Assembly: GCA_017745135.1 (NCBI GenBank)
Contig: JAGIAB010000158.1
Coordinates: 1-7,087 of the forward strand
Length of the DNA stretch: 7,087 bases
Reading direction: 5' to 3'
DNA from: Flavisolibacter sp.
GTDB lineage: Bacteria; Bacteroidota; Bacteroidia; Chitinophagales; Chitinophagaceae
The position numbers were made by a program, and so were the translations under genes. The notes beneath the pieces were generated by a model. The model saw nothing but the letters and a program-made list of their open reading frames with translations, did not search any database and was not told the DNA's origin. Positions within the stretch are counted from its first letter, which is position 1. Every line of letters starts with the position of its first letter. Below, piece by piece: positions 6,589 through 7,087 of this stretch.

Positions 6589-6626
6589 GAAAAGTGTTTT
6601 TTTAAACCACAGCGGCACAAAGACAC
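6589..6626 (+). repeat. Left arm of 38-nt inverted repeat
   Basis: The arm starts GAAAAGTG, runs through seven T and three A, and continues CCACAGCGGCACAAAGACAC. It pairs with 7050-7087 with a single mismatch (C at the minus-strand base of 7054 would be needed; T is present on the plus strand). The ACCACAG-GGCAC-AAGACACGGAGG style of sequence resembles, from memory, dispersed intergenic repeats found beside small accessory genes in many environmental bacteria. Confidence 0.85.
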
Positions 6627-6668
6627 GGAGGAAGTTCTCTCTCTGTGAAACTCCGTGCCTCCGTGTCT
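6621..6668. repeat. GC-rich hairpin inside the inverted-repeat element
   Basis: AGACACGGAGG (6621-6631) is the exact reverse complement of CCTCCGTGTCT (6658-6668), giving an 11-bp stem with a 26-nt loop. Further out, AACCA (6605-6609) can pair with TGGTT (6672-6676) past an asymmetric internal loop. The stem's left side overlaps the end of the 38-nt left arm, so the two structures compete. There is no T-run, so it is not a standard terminator, though it could end or pause transcription from either side. Confidence 0.65.
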
Positions 6669-6806
6669 CCCTGGTTCAACCTCTTCGAATAAAGAATTGT
6701 TCAAATCAGTAATGAGACTTCCACAATGCTGCATAGGATTACAGAACAGTGCAGTGAGTGACACAACAGACGTTGAAAGTAGTAATGAAGAGCACTACAC
6801 AAATCT
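6669..6806. other. Interior of the repeat-bounded segment, no feature recognised
   Basis: This stretch of 138 bp lies between the hairpin and the minus-strand gene remnant. It has stops in all frames at short intervals apart from a spurious minus-strand frame running into the hairpin. I recognise no conserved protein motif or RNA gene here. Confidence 0.4.
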
Positions 6807-7049
6807 CTACGATTTCAAAAAATGATACCTGTACGTCCTGTGCACTTTTGCTTTTACTGCACCGGTAGCTTCATGCAGTGCCATCACTTTTTTGTTGAAA
6901 TCCCCAACCCAGGCCAGTTCAATTTCTTTAATCGTGTTTCGTGGCAGCACTTCGTTTGCAGGTACCGGATTAGTGCCGATTCAATTCCATGATTATGAAT
7001 TTTTTGTTTGCAACCCATGACAATGATCCGCAAACGATCAACCGTTGTT
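6807..7049 (-). pseudogene. C-terminal remnant of a GNAT-like acyltransferase, frameshifted
   Basis: On the minus strand, one frame from 7042 reads RLRIIVMGCKQKIHNHGIES then ALIRYLQ. A second frame, open from about 6978, reads NEVLPRNTIKEIELAWVGDF, then NKKVMALHEATGAVKAKVHR, TYRYHFLKS and a TAG stop at 6807-6809. The two join into the usual C-terminal order of GNAT-type N-acyltransferases: acetyl-CoA-side helix, an E-(I/L)-x-W-(V/I)-G-(D/E)-F-N strand-loop, then an alanine/glycine helix and a TYR strand. A frameshift lies at about 6955-6985 and no N-terminal part is present; the remnant begins at the right inverted-repeat arm. It is therefore a pseudogene. The family call rests on pattern memory, not alignment, and the protein's substrate is unknown. 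Confidence 0.55.
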
Positions 7050-7087
7050 GTGTTTTTGTGCCGCTGTGGTTTAAAAAAACACTTTTC
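7050..7087 (-). repeat. Right arm of 38-nt inverted repeat (reaches window edge)
   Basis: This is the reverse complement of the left arm at 6589-6626 with one mismatch at 7054. The match continues to the last base of the window, so the arm may be longer. It directly borders the truncated acyltransferase remnant, which suggests that the repeat's arrival or a rearrangement at it removed the front of that gene. Confidence 0.85.

Larger units (their letters stand above)
6589..7087. mobile_element. Candidate element bounded by 38-nt inverted repeats
   Basis: A 499-bp segment is bounded by 6589-6626 and the reverse complement of 7050-7087, matching at 37 of 38 positions. No transposase is present. 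The interior holds a GC-rich hairpin and a dead gene fragment on the minus strand. It could be a MITE-like element that captured a gene end, or two opposed copies of a dispersed intergenic repeat flanking a decayed gene. The right arm ends at the window edge, so the true outer boundary is unknown. Confidence 0.4.

Noticed and set aside
6466..6648. Small plus-strand reading frame of about 60 residues after the regulator
   Set aside because: It has no recognisable family, and its second half is translated repeat DNA (the inverted-repeat arm and hairpin).
6621..6668. Intrinsic terminator for the regulator gene
   Set aside because: The loop is long, no T-run follows on either strand, and it lies about 160 bp past the stop; it fits a repeat better.
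6500..6712. Overlapping plus-strand reading frame of about 70 residues
   Set aside because: It runs straight through the repeat and both hairpin arms; composition is that of translated repeat, not protein.
6573..6764. Minus-strand reading frame of about 63 residues
   Set aside because: The SVSLCRCG-type text is a typical product of translating GACACGGAGG-style repeats; no conserved domain.

Overview
The window carries most of a SUF iron-sulfur cluster assembly operon from a bacterium that is probably a member of the Bacteroidota, perhaps Chitinophagaceae. The evidence is the gene order sufB-sufC-sufD-sufS-sufE-DUF59, the SufE (not SufU) sulfur acceptor, AT-rich translation starts with no clear Shine-Dalgarno motifs, and the character of the proteins. 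The family-level placement is an inference.

Positions 1-5503 hold six tightly packed plus-strand genes. sufB is cut by the left window edge. It is followed by sufC (ATPase), sufD (scaffold partner), sufS (cysteine desulfurase), sufE (persulfide acceptor) and a small DUF59/MIP18 protein (SufT-like). Gaps are 9-47 bp, so they are probably one transcript whose promoter lies left of the window. SufS takes sulfur from cysteine, SufE relays it, and the SufBC2D complex builds the cluster. All catalytic residues I can place are intact. A compact hairpin lies in the sufS-sufE gap. No A-type carrier (sufA) is in view.

Positions 5504-5982 hold a foreign-looking insert: a small S23/four-helix-bundle protein gene flanked by inverted arrays of a 7-bp repeat (consensus GTGAAAC). 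The two arrays form a 21-nt inverted repeat with 19 matches. The layout resembles an rRNA intervening sequence, but it sits between protein genes. Next, at 5983-6462, is an Rrf2/IscR-family regulator with three cysteines, the likely iron-sulfur-sensing regulator of the operon.

Positions 6463-7087 have no intact gene. A near-perfect 38-nt inverted repeat (37 of 38 matching) bounds 6589-7087, and its right copy runs to the window edge. Between the arms lie a GC-rich hairpin and, on the minus strand, the frameshifted C-terminal remnant of what looks like a GNAT-type acyltransferase. This looks like a decayed or non-autonomous repeat element.

The most unusual parts are the two repeat-bounded units on either side of the Rrf2 gene, not the SUF genes themselves.
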